Shown here piece by piece: positions 38,738 through 47,568 of a stretch of DNA of 64,000 nt. Origin of the DNA: an uncultured Ignavibacteria bacterium (GTDB lineage: Bacteria > Bacteroidota > Ignavibacteria > Tepidaquicellales > Tepidaquicellaceae). The notes below the pieces were generated by a model, which saw only the letters and a program-made list of their open reading frames with translations, made no database searches and was not told where the DNA came from. The position numbers and the translations under genes are program-made. The DNA is taken from positions 9,696 to 73,695 of the forward strand of contig CALJIG010000054.1 in assembly GCA_937974175.1 (NCBI GenBank), in the 5' to 3' direction. The number at the start of each line of letters is the position of its first letter. Within the stretch, counting starts at the first letter, position 1.

Positions 38738-40672
38738 ATGAAGAAATCCAAGTTCTCTCTCGCATTTCTTCTCCTCATATTAACCCTCACAAATTTATCC
38801 TCCGCTCAAATTATTACTATTCCTCAAAATGAAGTTGAATATGGAAATTCTCTAATTAGAATTTTTTCAGAAAACAAAGTCGGTTTTATTGATACTTCAG
38901 GCAAAGTTGTAATTCCTGCTAAGTTTGCAAATGTTTATGAATTTTCCGAAGGTTTAGCTGCAGCAAGGGTTGACGGTACTTTCGGATTTATTAATACTAA
39001 AGGAGATTTTGTAATTAAGCCGAAGTATGATTTTGTACAAAAATTCAAAAACGGAGCTGCTGTAGTTTATCTGAATGGAAAGACGGGTCTATTGTATAAC
39101 AACGGAAAGGAAATATTATATAATAGTTACTCGCTTATTAAATTCGTCAGCGGTACAAAAGCATTTGTAAAAACTCATTCTAAAAAAATGGGTATGATAA
39201 ATATTGATGGAAGCCTGGTTATCGATACTCTTTATGATTACGTCGCGGGAATTTATTCCGGATTAATAGTAGGAGATATTGAAACCAGAAGTGCATCGGG
39301 TAGAGAGTGGATTAAAAGTGATGTTACCTTTTTAGATACCGCAGGAAATATTATATATCCGTCAGGCATGTTTTCAGGATTTAGTGAAGTTAAAAACGGT
39401 CTTTTACCTCTTACACGCAAGGATAGCACAGGAAATTATAACATTTATACCTACATTGATTATACCGGAAAAGTAAAATTTGAAAGAACGAAATACATTA
39501 ACTTTATATCGGGATATGATTCAACCGTTTCTTATATGCTGAATGATTCTCTATTCATAATAGAATATGTTGATCTTGATTTGTACGGAAATGGAAAAAG
39601 CTATAAGGGTTTGTACAATATAAATTCTCAAACTCTTATAAAGGATACAAACTGGAATAATATTACAAGCATAAGTAATAAAAGTTTTTATGTAACCGGC
39701 GATAGTACAAATAAGATAATTAACGATAGAGGAGAAGTACTTTTTGATTTAAGAGCTTCAGGCTCTCAGTTGAAATTTTCAACCAATTACAAATATATAA
39801 TAATAAGTAAAGATAACAATTTTGCAATTTATGATGCCGGAGGAAATTCTGTAATCCCCTTTCAGGCTAGATTTATTTCGGGAATCACAGAGTTCGAAGG
39901 CAGCGATTATATTTTTTATATAGATTTCACACCTGACGGAATCACAAAGTTAACAGAAGTAAAAGGCTTGAATACTGATTTCAACTGGGTGATACCTAAG
40001 GAGCATATATCTTTTGATATTGATAAAAAAGGATTTGTCAGCGCTTCCGATTCAAATCATTTTTATTGTTATAATCCACATGGCAGATTGATTTATAAAT
40101 CAGATCTGTACGGAGATAATGCAAACTATAATATTGACTTTATGGATCAGATAAATTTAAGTTCGGGAAGGTTCTTTAATAATTCATTCAATCCGAATTA
40201 CAGCAGATATAATATTAATGATAACGGTGTTTCAGTTTTTATCGATGAACGAAAAGACACAGTTTTCAGGAATAAATATAAAGGCTTAGACCTTATTATT
40301 GTAAACAAAGGTGAAAAAGTTGTTACTGTAGGAACAAACTATCTTATGAAACTAAAACTACAGGCTAAAGATAAAGACGGCAAATGGAAAGATATTGAAA
40401 ATGAATTCAGCGGAGGAATATGCGGCACAGGGCTTGAGGAAGAAAAACTGGGACAATATGATTACCTTCTATCCACAATCCCGCTGTTTGAAGGTGAGAT
40501 AAAAACTGTGATGAGGGCAGAACTTACCTACCCCCACCCTAAATTTAAAGGAGCTAAAATAAAAATCTACAGTAACGAAATAGAGTGCGGAATAAATCCT
40601 GCACAGTTCTGGAGAAAGCCGGCAGACTTTGACTTTGATGCAAAAGACTTTCGAAGAATAACCGTATACTGA
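38738..40672 (+). CDS. WG-repeat secreted protein
   Basis: 644 aa. Signal peptide (SLAFLLLILTLTNLSSAQ) and then WG-type repeats: VGFIDTSGKVVIPAKFANVY, FSEGLAAARVDGTFGFINT, KGDFVIKPKYDFVQKFKNG, KTGLLYNNGKEILYN. The later repeats are degenerate. The last 110 residues (LKLQAKDKDGKWKDIENEFS, GGICGTGLEEEKLGQYDYLL) form a different domain of unknown function. No T9SS domain, so it is probably periplasmic. WG-repeat proteins are usually binding or scaffold proteins. Confidence 0.8.
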   Translation: MKKSKFSLAFLLLILTLTNLSSAQIITIPQNEVEYGNSLIRIFSENKVGFIDTSGKVVIPAKFANVYEFSEGLAAARVDGTFGFINTKGDFVIKPKYDFVQKFKNGAAVVYLNGKTGLLYNNGKEILYNSYSLIKFVSGTKAFVKTHSKKMGMINIDGSLVIDTLYDYVAGIYSGLIVGDIETRSASGREWIKSDVTFLDTAGNIIYPSGMFSGFSEVKNGLLPLTRKDSTGNYNIYTYIDYTGKVKFERTKYINFISGYDSTVSYMLNDSLFIIEYVDLDLYGNGKSYKGLYNINSQTLIKDTNWNNITSISNKSFYVTGDSTNKIINDRGEVLFDLRASGSQLKFSTNYKYIIISKDNNFAIYDAGGNSVIPFQARFISGITEFEGSDYIFYIDFTPDGITKLTEVKGLNTDFNWVIPKEHISFDIDKKGFVSASDSNHFYCYNPHGRLIYKSDLYGDNANYNIDFMDQINLSSGRFFNNSFNPNYSRYNINDNGVSVFIDERKDTVFRNKYKGLDLIIVNKGEKVVTVGTNYLMKLKLQAKDKDGKWKDIENEFSGGICGTGLEEEKLGQYDYLLSTIPLFEGEIKTVMRAELTYPHPKFKGAKIKIYSNEIECGINPAQFWRKPADFDFDAKDFRRITVY

Positions 40673-40936
40673 TAGATTTCACTCTTTTAAAATTGTTAAA
40701 AGGAATAGGAGGCAGTTTATATATTATGACTTACTTTTGTTTCCCTGAATTATAACTGATTAGCTGAACTCTTAAATCTTCCCTCCTGTCAACACCTAAA
40801 AAAATATTTTTCCCTATTAGTACTAATAAGGTGAATTTGATTTTAAAAGATAAAAGGTTCATGTATTTTCTTTGCGGTAAATTGTTTTTACCGGATAAGA
40901 AAAGTTTTACTTGGGAAATCAAAATCCGACTTTTTA

Positions 40937-40987
40937 CAAATAGCGAAATAGCGAGATAGAGAAATAGAGAAATAGAGAAATAGAGAT
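40937..40987. repeat. Tandem 9-bp repeat (GAAATAGAG)
   Basis: About five degenerate copies of GAAATAGAG/GAAATAGCG in a row within the 40673-41687 gap. Confidence 0.8.
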
Positions 40988-41249
40988 TTTTGTGTAATTT
41001 TGTGTCTTTTATGTTTCAGTGGTGAAACAAAACCCGACTATTTTCCGACCAAATGAAAAATATTTTTTATGTTTTCCGTTCCAACGCTGGAGCGTAGGAA
41101 CGAGGGGTAAGGTTTAACTCGTAATTCGTAATTTGAAACTCGTAATTGGATAAGAATCCGACTTTTTCCCGACTTTTTTCAAATTGATTTTGCACGGTAA
41201 TCCCCTTCCTTGATAAGGGCGATTATATACTTGATACACCCAAGGTCTG

Positions 41250-41350
41250 AATTCCTCCCTTGAGGGAGGTGTCGAGCGAAGCGAGACGGTGGGTGTTCGT
41301 TCAAACACCCCTCCCCGACTTCGTCGGGACTCCCCTCAAGGGGAGAATTT
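41250..41350. repeat. Modular inverted repeat, full copy (S family)
   Basis: Same constant arms and centre as 2401, with different tips: GAGCGAAGCGAG and CGACTTCGTCG. The rest of the 40673-41687 gap holds no gene, but has a GGAACGAGG/CCAACGCTGGAGCG hairpin (41078), repeated ACCCGACTTTTTTCC words, paired CCTGACAGG palindromes (41447-41525) and one C5TC2T palindrome (41573). Confidence 0.8.
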
Positions 41351-41623
41351 AAGTTTGTCCTAACTAGTATATAATTATGAGGAAGTAGGAGTGGTTAACA
41401 AAACCCGACTTTTTTCCGACTTTTTTCCGACTTTTGAAAAAAATTAACCTGACAGGTTCGAAGATCCTGTCAGGTTGATGGAATAAAAGAAATTGACCTG
41501 ACAGGATTGAAAACCTGTCAGGTCAATAAAACAAAATCCGACCAAAACCCGACATTATTTGAAAAATTACTTCCCCCTCCTTACTATGGACGGGGACTGA
41601 GGGGGCGGTATCAGAATACAACA

Positions 41624-41659
41624 TAAAAAAAATCCCTAACCCGGAAACCGGATTAGGGA
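41624..41659 (-). terminator. Strong terminator
   Basis: Minus strand: CCCTAATCCGG-TTT-CCGGGTTAGGG followed by T8, after the stop at 41688. Confidence 0.92.
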
Positions 41660-41687
41660 AGAATTAAGTGATACTCATAACTCATAA

Positions 41688-43259
41688 CTATTTCACAATC
41701 GTCATCTTCTTTGTCTGAGTAAACTTATCGGTCTTTAACGTATAATAATATGTGCCTGATGATAATTGAGAAGCAGCCGAGTTAAAGCTGACTTCATAAT
41801 TCCCTGCTGTAAGTTCAGAGCCGTTTAAGATTTCTGCAACCAGCTTACCCTGTATATCATATACCTGCAGAGATACATTCTGCTTTTCAGGGATTGAGAA
41901 CTTTATCTTTGTCTCAGGATTGAAAGGGTTAGGATAATTCTGCTCCAATGAATAATTATCAACTACTCCGGTTATCGGAGTTATGTTCGTCGGGAAATCA
42001 ACTAAAGCAGTATAGATGCTCATTGCGCTGCTTGAGCTTCCGTTCAGCCTTGCCCAGATTGGTCTTACTTTTCCGTTGTAAGCGGAGACGTTTGTATAGT
42101 CACCGAAGAAAACTCCCGATGATGGAGTAAACGGAGAACTACTAACTTTAAAATTTGTAAATGTTTCGCCGCCGTCTGTTGAGCGCGCCATATAAACATC
42201 TGTCTGAGTATTTGTATAGTTTCTTCTGTCATAAAATACGAAGTAGAGATAGCCTGTTTTCTGGTCAATTGTCATCCAGGTAAAAAACTGCTGCTTGCCG
42301 GCAGGGTCATCGTTAACTCTTTTAACCGTGCTCCAGTTTGTACCGCCGTTTGTTGATTTTATAAGCCATACATCTGTATCAGTCGTTCCGTTACGCTGGT
42401 CTGTCCAGTTAATATAAATAGTGCCTCTATTAGGTCCGTTGCTTAAATCACAAGCTGTGACGGGAAGACCGTTTGCCCTGTAAATTCCGGGAACGGTATA
42501 ATCCCATCCGCCGGGATGAGCTGTTACAAAAATATCGTTGGCAAGCCAGTTAAGTCCGCCGTTAGTTGATTTATCCATTACGATGCCAAGTGGTCCTGAC
42601 CATGCGACATAAATTTCTCCGTTAGGTCCGACACTGGGAACTGCGCCTTCGACAGTATTATCTTCATCGATGCAATCCCCTGCTTTCTGATTAATTCTCA
42701 GAGGAGTGCTCCATGTTGTACCGGCATCCGTTGTACGTGCAAAAAGTATATTGGAACTGTCTGCAGAGTTTGCGCTTCCGTAGTTATCGAATTGTGTCCA
42801 GGTTACATATATATTGTTATTTCTGGGGTCAAGACATCCCCATTCTTTATCCTGCTGCTTTGGGGGAACGTATCCTACTACTGAACCGTTTGACCAGTTA
42901 GCGCCGCCGTTAGTAGATTTCTGTGATATGATTTTATCAATGAAATATCCACCCGATGGATTTGTAAGATGGAAATAATAAAAATGTCCGTTAGTATCTG
43001 TAAGAACAGACGGGTCGCCCCATACTGAATATGTCGATGTAAGATTACCTTTACTCCAGTTGCTTCCGCCGTTTGTTGACCAGTAATAGCTGCTAATATT
43101 TGCGCCGCCTACTACCTGATTTGGGTTTTTGGGATTTATCCAGATGCAAGGTTCATTTGGTGAAGATGAGCCCGAATCAATTCTGACATTTGTATATTGC
43201 GCCCATGCAATACTTGAAGTGAAAAGTAAAGCTAGTGTAAAAAGTATATACTTTTTCAT
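41688..43259 (-). CDS. T9SS cargo with BNR/sialidase-type propeller
   Basis: 523 aa. Signal peptide (YILFTLALLFTSSIAWAQ). The body (about 20-430) is a six-bladed propeller with Asp-box repeats: WSTNGGSNWSKG, KSTNGGANWSNG, RTTDAGTTWSTP, KSTNGGLNWLAN, KSTNGGTNWSTV and RSTDGGETFTNF. A T9SS sorting domain follows (LEQNYPNPFNPETKIKFSIP ... GTYYYTLKT ... KKMTIVK). Sialidase catalytic residues are not evident, so a binding propeller or an unrelated glycosidase is possible. Confidence 0.88.
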   Translation of the reverse strand: MKKYILFTLALLFTSSIAWAQYTNVRIDSGSSSPNEPCIWINPKNPNQVVGGANISSYYWSTNGGSNWSKGNLTSTYSVWGDPSVLTDTNGHFYYFHLTNPSGGYFIDKIISQKSTNGGANWSNGSVVGYVPPKQQDKEWGCLDPRNNNIYVTWTQFDNYGSANSADSSNILFARTTDAGTTWSTPLRINQKAGDCIDEDNTVEGAVPSVGPNGEIYVAWSGPLGIVMDKSTNGGLNWLANDIFVTAHPGGWDYTVPGIYRANGLPVTACDLSNGPNRGTIYINWTDQRNGTTDTDVWLIKSTNGGTNWSTVKRVNDDPAGKQQFFTWMTIDQKTGYLYFVFYDRRNYTNTQTDVYMARSTDGGETFTNFKVSSSPFTPSSGVFFGDYTNVSAYNGKVRPIWARLNGSSSSAMSIYTALVDFPTNITPITGVVDNYSLEQNYPNPFNPETKIKFSIPEKQNVSLQVYDIQGKLVAEILNGSELTAGNYEVSFNSAASQLSSGTYYYTLKTDKFTQTKKMTIVK

Positions 43260-43367
43260 TGTGGTTTAGTTTTTGTATAGGAAGATAATGATGGAGAACG
43301 AATTGTTGTAGTCAAAACTCCTGTCACTCACTCCTTAGTATGGAGGGGGAAATCCGTGCACATACAA

Positions 43368-43805
43368 CCCCCTCCTTTATAAGGAGGGGGCAGGGGGAGG
43401 TAAATTGCTACAACTTTCTATTTCTTGTTTAATAACTTTTAATACCTCTAAAATATTATTATAAATTTCTTTATTGCTGAATCTTATTACTTTTATCTTT
43501 CTTAATTTTAAATACTCAGTTCTTTTAAAATCGTATTCAATAGCATTTTCATCTTCATGAATTTCTCCATCTAATTCGATTCCAAGTCTAAGCTCTATTG
43601 AATAAAAATCTAAAATATATCTGTCAACACTATATTGTCTTCGGAATTTAACATCAAGAAATTTCTTATTCTTTAATTGTTCCCAAAGTAATTGTTCGGC
43701 CTTTGTAGAATTATTGCGGAGGTATTTTCTGGCTGCTTTTTTCTCAGGTTTGTTATATAATTTCACTTAACCTCCCCCTAACCCCCTCCTTAGTAAGGAG
43801 GGGGA
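43368..43805. mobile_element. DUF559 nuclease gene packed between inverted repeats
   Basis: Left arm 43368-43406 (CCCCCTCCTTTATAAGGAGG, GGGCAGGGGGAGGTAAATT) and right arm 43767-43805 (TTAACCTCCCCCTAACCCCC, TCCTTAGTAAGGAGGGGG) are inverted copies of each other. The gene fills the interior exactly: its GTG start abuts the right arm and its last eight codons and TAA stop lie in the left arm. A further half copy lies at 43330. No target-site duplication is visible. Confidence 0.65.
43377..43766 (-). CDS. DUF559 endonuclease-domain protein
   Basis: 129 aa, a Vsr-like PD-(D/E)XK-superfamily nuclease: ARKYLRNNSTKAEQLLWEQL, KNKKFLDVKFRRQYSVDRYI, LDFYSIELRLGIELDGEIH, EDENAIEYDFKRTEYLKLRK, VIRFSNKEI. 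Likely active-site residues are the Asp of ILDFY, the Glu of GIELDGEIH and the preceding basic residues. The C-terminal NLPPPAPSL is encoded by the repeat itself. GTG start at 43766. Not co-directional with any partner. DNA nicking or cleavage is the family expectation; targets are unknown. Confidence 0.88.
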   Translation of the reverse strand: MKLYNKPEKKAARKYLRNNSTKAEQLLWEQLKNKKFLDVKFRRQYSVDRYILDFYSIELRLGIELDGEIHEDENAIEYDFKRTEYLKLRKIKVIRFSNKEIYNNILEVLKVIKQEIESCSNLPPPAPSL

Positions 43806-43820
43806 ATGGAAAACTTGTAT

Positions 43821-43872
43821 AAAAAAAAACAGCCGACCAATGGTGAATTACGGGGCATCGGAAGGCTGTTTT
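43821..43872 (-). terminator. Terminator of the T9SS gene at 43880
   Basis: Minus strand: AACAGCC ... GGCTGTT with a 30-base loop followed by T9. Confidence 0.75.
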
Positions 43873-43879
43873 AATAGTA

Positions 43880-44608
43880 TTATTTTACTAATACCATACT
43901 CTTTGTTGAAGTAAAATCTTCAGTTCTTAAAGTGTAATAGTATATTCCGGATGATAATGCAGATGCATTAAAATCTGCTTTGTATTCACCGGCATTCAAT
44001 CTCTCATTGTTAACAAGATTGGCAACTTCTTTACCCATCATATCATAAACTTTTAAGCTTACGTTTTGATTTTTAGGGATGGAGAAATTGATATTGGTTG
44101 TAGGGTTGAACGGATTCGGATAGTTCTGCTTCAATTCAAAATTCTTAACAATTGAATTGATAGGAGTAATACCAACTGTTCCTCTTCTTACATAAAATGT
44201 TCTTTCAACAAATTCAGAAGCATTGTCTACATTAAACAGTTTAACTTTTACTGTACCCACTCCGTTATTTGGTACATACCAGGTTACATCCATTGTATCC
44301 TGTTGACCGGGATTTAACATAATCATATCAGGTGCAGGAGGAATCACATCAATAAACTCGGCATAGCACAGACCGTAGCAAAGTGAACTTGACCATCCGG
44401 TCGGGATAGAGTTGAAAGTTCTCTGCAGTCTTAAATGCGCCATTGAGGAACCTGTGTTTTTCATATATGCAAAAGTATAGGCTGCGTCAGGTTCTACGCC
44501 TGCATATACAACTGTATCTGCCCCTATTCTTGTAAATGTAAAGCTCTGCGAGTAAGCCCCTGTTGCAAAAGCGAATACCGCTAACATAATTAGTAAAGTT
44601 TTTTTCAT
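43880..44608 (-). CDS. T9SS-sorted secreted protein
   Basis: 242 aa. Signal peptide (TLLIMLAVFAFATGAYSQ), an Ig-like beta domain (about 20-150: GVEPDAAYTFAYMKNTGSSM, NPGQQDTMDVTWYVPNNGVG) and a T9SS sorting domain (LKQNYPNPFNPTTNINFSIP ... GIYYYTLRTED ... KSMVLVK). A single CYGLC pair may form a disulfide. Surface protein of unknown role; 26 bp after the TPR gene, possibly one operon. Confidence 0.82.
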   Translation of the reverse strand: MKKTLLIMLAVFAFATGAYSQSFTFTRIGADTVVYAGVEPDAAYTFAYMKNTGSSMAHLRLQRTFNSIPTGWSSSLCYGLCYAEFIDVIPPAPDMIMLNPGQQDTMDVTWYVPNNGVGTVKVKLFNVDNASEFVERTFYVRRGTVGITPINSIVKNFELKQNYPNPFNPTTNINFSIPKNQNVSLKVYDMMGKEVANLVNNERLNAGEYKADFNASALSSGIYYYTLRTEDFTSTKSMVLVK

Positions 44609-44634
44609 TAGTTTTAGTTAATATAGTTGATGAA

Positions 44635-45129
44635 TTAATTTAATAAGCCTTGTAATCTGTTGAAGTTCTGCATTGCAGCAAGATATTCGGGGGCAAGCTC
44701 TTTTGCTTTTCTGTATTCTTCAACAGCTTCAAACCACAGACCTTTCATTTCAAATGCTCTGCCTAAATTCAGATGAGCAAAATGATAAGCATCATATCGT
44801 TTGGAGTTTAATGCCATTTCGATATATGGAATTGCCTCTTCCACTTTTCTTTGTGCAAGCAGGTATGCGCCAATATCGTTATAGGGATTTCCGTAATCCG
44901 GGTCTATTTCAATTGCGTTCTTACATTCTTCAATGCCTTTTTCATAATCACCAAGAAGTGAATATGTCCATCCTAAAAATGTATATGCTTCAGGTGTTGG
45001 AAATAATTCTATAGATAAATTGTAGTTCTCTATTGCTTCTTCGAGTAAACCTTCTGATTGTAATTTGAATGCCTTATTAAAATAATCCTTTGACTGTTCA
45101 ACTAAATTCTTATAATAATTTTCCTTCAT
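44635..45129 (-). CDS. TPR-repeat protein
   Basis: 164 aa, cytoplasmic, with three to four TPR units: SKDYFNKAFKLQSEGLLEEA, IENYNLSIELFPTPEAYTFL, GWTYSLLGDYEKGIEECKNA, IEIDPDYGNPYNDIGAYLLA, HLNLGRAFEMKGLWFEAVEE. The TPR consensus (W-LG-Y-A-P positions) is clear. It probably serves as a protein-protein adaptor; the partner is unknown. Confidence 0.85.
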   Translation of the reverse strand: MKENYYKNLVEQSKDYFNKAFKLQSEGLLEEAIENYNLSIELFPTPEAYTFLGWTYSLLGDYEKGIEECKNAIEIDPDYGNPYNDIGAYLLAQRKVEEAIPYIEMALNSKRYDAYHFAHLNLGRAFEMKGLWFEAVEEYRKAKELAPEYLAAMQNFNRLQGLLN

Positions 45130-45245
45130 AAGTATTTTAGTATTATAAACTAACCGTGCATATTTAAAGTTTCATGTGAACAAACATAGCAGTATTGGAA
45201 AGTATTTTCAAGGTTTAAAAAACTATTTCGCAGAACAGAATTCTT

Positions 45246-45372
45246 AAACGCAAAGTAGCTAAGAAACTCGCAAAGAACGCAAAGTAAAAACTCTGATTTC
45301 AATTTAATACAAGGTGTCCCTTAAATTTTTCTTTGCGGACTTTGCGTAATAATTTTGCGCTCTTTGCGTTTA
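45246..45372. repeat. Self-similar inverted repeat built from the word ACGCAAAG
   Basis: TAAACGCAAAG at the left end and CTTTGCGTTTA at the right, with several more CGCAAAG/CTTTGCG copies in each arm. It fills most of the 45130-45473 gap, which has no gene. Confidence 0.7.
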
Positions 45373-45473
45373 GTTCTAAAATAGGTTTGATTTCACTTTC
45401 TTATTACATAAAAATTTAAAATATTCAATTTATTGCCATTTTTGCATAATTCAAAAATAGATACAGAGAAATA

Positions 45474-46172
45474 ATGAGTTTAACGGGGGTAATACTGGGT
45501 TCGGGCTTGAACAAGTTTTCAGATGAGATTGAAAATCCGGCTGTTTTGCTGAAAGACGATTCCGGCTTTCATAAAAGAAAAATCATTAAAGGCACAATAA
45601 GTAAAAAGCCGATTGTTGTATTCGAGGGCAGAAGCCACTTTTACGAAGGATATACACAGGAAATGGTTTTCCAGAATGTAAATAAGGCAATTGAGCTTGG
45701 AGTTACAAATCTGATAATTACAAATGCTGCCGGCGGAGTAAACTTAAATTATAAAGTCGCTGACTTAATGCTCATTACTTCGCATATCGATTTAATGAAC
45801 AGAAGAATTTTCCAACCAAATAAATGCTGCTTCGACCATCCTTCACTTAATAAAATTCTTAAGCTTGCAACGGATAATAAAATCAAATTAAGAAGAGGAA
45901 CTTACGCTGCTTCCTCAGGACCGGCATACGAAACTAAATCAGAAATTCTTATGCTTCGCAAAATGGGAGCTGATGCCATAGGCATGTCAACAATCCCCGA
46001 AATTCTCTACGCAAAGAAAAACAATATTAACGTTGTCGGGATTTCCTGCATTACAAATCTTCTGCGCGTTTCTAATAACGGAAAGACAGAACACTCGGAA
46101 GTTGTCGAAGCAGGACTTAGCGCATTCAGGAATTTTTCAAATCTGCTTCGGACAATCGTTTCAAATTCTTAG
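45474..46172 (+). CDS. Purine nucleoside phosphorylase (PNP/MTAP family)
   Basis: 232 aa. Conserved PNP blocks: GVILGSGLNKFSDEIENP (phosphate-binding GSGL), VVFEGRSHFYEGYTQEMVFQ, LIITNAAGGVNLNYKVADLM, SSGPAYETKSEILMLRKMG, ADAIGMSTIPE and ISCITNLL. It cleaves purine nucleosides phosphorolytically for salvage. It is shorter than typical class-II PNP (about 270 aa), missing mainly N-terminal residues before the first strand; the conserved residues are intact. Followed after 29 bp by the TatD gene. Confidence 0.92.
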   Translation: MSLTGVILGSGLNKFSDEIENPAVLLKDDSGFHKRKIIKGTISKKPIVVFEGRSHFYEGYTQEMVFQNVNKAIELGVTNLIITNAAGGVNLNYKVADLMLITSHIDLMNRRIFQPNKCCFDHPSLNKILKLATDNKIKLRRGTYAASSGPAYETKSEILMLRKMGADAIGMSTIPEILYAKKNNINVVGISCITNLLRVSNNGKTEHSEVVEAGLSAFRNFSNLLRTIVSNS

Positions 46173-46201
46173 TCAAATTTTAATATCAAATTTACAATTA
46201 A

Positions 46202-46966
46202 ATGATAGTAGATACTCACGCCCATCTTTATTACGAAGATATATTAAATAACATAGACGATATTTTAAAACGCGCTGAAGATGCAGGCATAGAAAAAATA
46301 ATTGCTCCCGGCGTTGATTATAAAACATCGATGCAATTGCTTGAGCTTTCAGCAAAATATCCTATGATATATGCAGCGCTTGGCATTCATCCTACCGATG
46401 TAAATAAATATGAGTACTCGGAATTAGAGAAAATAGAAAAGCTTTTTGATAATGCAAAAGTTGTCGGAGTCGGTGAAACCGGTTTGGACTACTACTGGGA
46501 TACATCATACAATGATAAGCAAAAAGAATTTTTCCGCCTTCATATAGAAATCGCAAAAGCAAGAGAGCTTCCTGTGATAATCCATACACGCAATTCAATT
46601 GATGATGCAATTCAGGTTGTGGAAGATAATTACAGCGATAAGCTGAAAGGACAATTTCATTGCTTCGATGGAACGACTGAGCAATTGGATAAGGTCATGG
46701 ATTTAAAAACATTCTATGTTTCCTTTACAGGAAATGTAACATATAAAAAATATGCTTTTGCAGAGACAGTTACGAAAGTCCCGATGGATAGAATTTTATC
46801 TGAGACGGATTCACCCTTCCTCTCACCTCTTCCCCACCGCGGGAAACCAAACGAACCATCTTACATTGTTAACACAATAAAAAAAGTCGCAGAGTTTAAA
46901 AATGTAAGTGAAGACGAGATGAAAAAAAGTTTCAGGGAGAATGTGATAGCGTTGTTTGGGATATAA
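46202..46966 (+). CDS. TatD family metal-dependent hydrolase
   Basis: 254 aa. TIM-barrel metallohydrolase with VDTHAHLYYE (metal-binding H6 and H8), APGVDYKTSM, GIHPTD, GVGETGLDYYWD (Glu ligand), IIHTRNS, GQFHCFDGT and LSETDSPFLSP (Asp). All metal ligands are present. TatD proteins act as 3'-5' DNA exonucleases or D-aminoacyl-tRNA-type deacylases. Length and motifs are normal. Likely co-transcribed with the phosphorylase gene. Confidence 0.95.
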   Translation: MIVDTHAHLYYEDILNNIDDILKRAEDAGIEKIIAPGVDYKTSMQLLELSAKYPMIYAALGIHPTDVNKYEYSELEKIEKLFDNAKVVGVGETGLDYYWDTSYNDKQKEFFRLHIEIAKARELPVIIHTRNSIDDAIQVVEDNYSDKLKGQFHCFDGTTEQLDKVMDLKTFYVSFTGNVTYKKYAFAETVTKVPMDRILSETDSPFLSPLPHRGKPNEPSYIVNTIKKVAEFKNVSEDEMKKSFRENVIALFGI

Positions 46967-47100
46967 GATTTTAAATTTAAGATTTGTAAAATTTTTAGTA
47001 ACATCATACCCTTATTATCGTATATATGAACAATAGATTTGCAAAATCTTAAATCTTATATCTGAAATCTTAAATTACTATATTTGCTTAATCATCTTAA
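46967..47100. repeat. Self-similar inverted repeat built from the word AAATCTTAA
   Basis: AAGATTTTAAATTTAAGATT on the left is mirrored by AAAATCTTAAATCTTATA and GAAATCTTAAATT on the right; a possible -7 element TATATTTG lies at 47079-47086, ahead of the next gene. Confidence 0.6.
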
Positions 47101-47112
47101 ATTAATTTGTCT

Positions 47113-47568
47113 ATGAAAAATTACAAACTACTTAGTCCTGATATGGGAGACGGAGGTTCAGTTCCACCACCTCCTCCGCCGCCGCCAAATTATAATCCAC
47201 CGCCACCGCCGCCGCCGCCGCCGAGTTATAATCCACCTCCGCCACCTCCACCGCCGCCTTATGGCAATACACAATACGGAGGAGTTGACCAGAACAAGGC
47301 AAGCACAAATGCAATTGTTGCATTAATACTTGGCATAGCATCGTGGGTTATCGGATGTACAATTTTAACGGCTATACCGGCATGGATTATCGGTAAAAAA
47401 GAAATTAACGCTATTAATGAAGGACGCTCATCTGAAGCAGGACGCTCGATGGCAACTATCGGTATGTGGCTTGGTATTGCACACGTTATACTTGCAGTTA
47501 TCGGCTTCATAATTTTTATTATAATTATGATATTCGGAATTTTTGCCAGTGCCGTACAGAATACATGA
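47113..47568 (+). CDS. DUF4190 membrane protein with proline-rich N-terminus
   Basis: 151 aa from ATG 47113 (a TTG at 47107 would add two residues). Residues about 10-55 are three runs of seven to nine prolines separated by NYN, SYN and YG; the rest is the DUF4190 pattern: NAIVALILGIASWVIGC, PAWIIGKKEINAINEGRSSE, GRSMATIGMWLGIAHVIL, with two to three membrane helices. Function unknown; the proline arm is probably cytoplasmic and flexible. Its TGA overlaps the ATG of dut (ATGA). Confidence 0.82.
   Translation: MKNYKLLSPDMGDGGSVPPPPPPPPNYNPPPPPPPPPSYNPPPPPPPPPYGNTQYGGVDQNKASTNAIVALILGIASWVIGCTILTAIPAWIIGKKEINAINEGRSSEAGRSMATIGMWLGIAHVILAVIGFIIFIIIMIFGIFASAVQNT

Noticed and set aside
40937..40987. 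Possible iteron cluster of an origin
   Set aside because: The 9-bp units are degenerate and there are no DnaA boxes or replication genes nearby.
41114..41308. 64-aa minus-strand frame
   Set aside because: Translated from the S-family repeat; the same peptide start (MFERTPTVS) appears at the other copy, showing that it is repeat-derived.
43330..43352. Extra half arm next to the DUF559 element as a target-site duplication
   Set aside because: It is a partial copy of the same arm, not a short direct repeat of flanking DNA.
47132..47341. Minus-strand frame across the proline-coding region
   Set aside because: It is the complement of CCN-rich codons and gives an A/V/E-rich peptide without sense.
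47466..47564. Upstream extension of dut
   Set aside because: Overlaps the DUF4190 coding region out of frame; dUTPase motif I begins shortly after ATG 47565.
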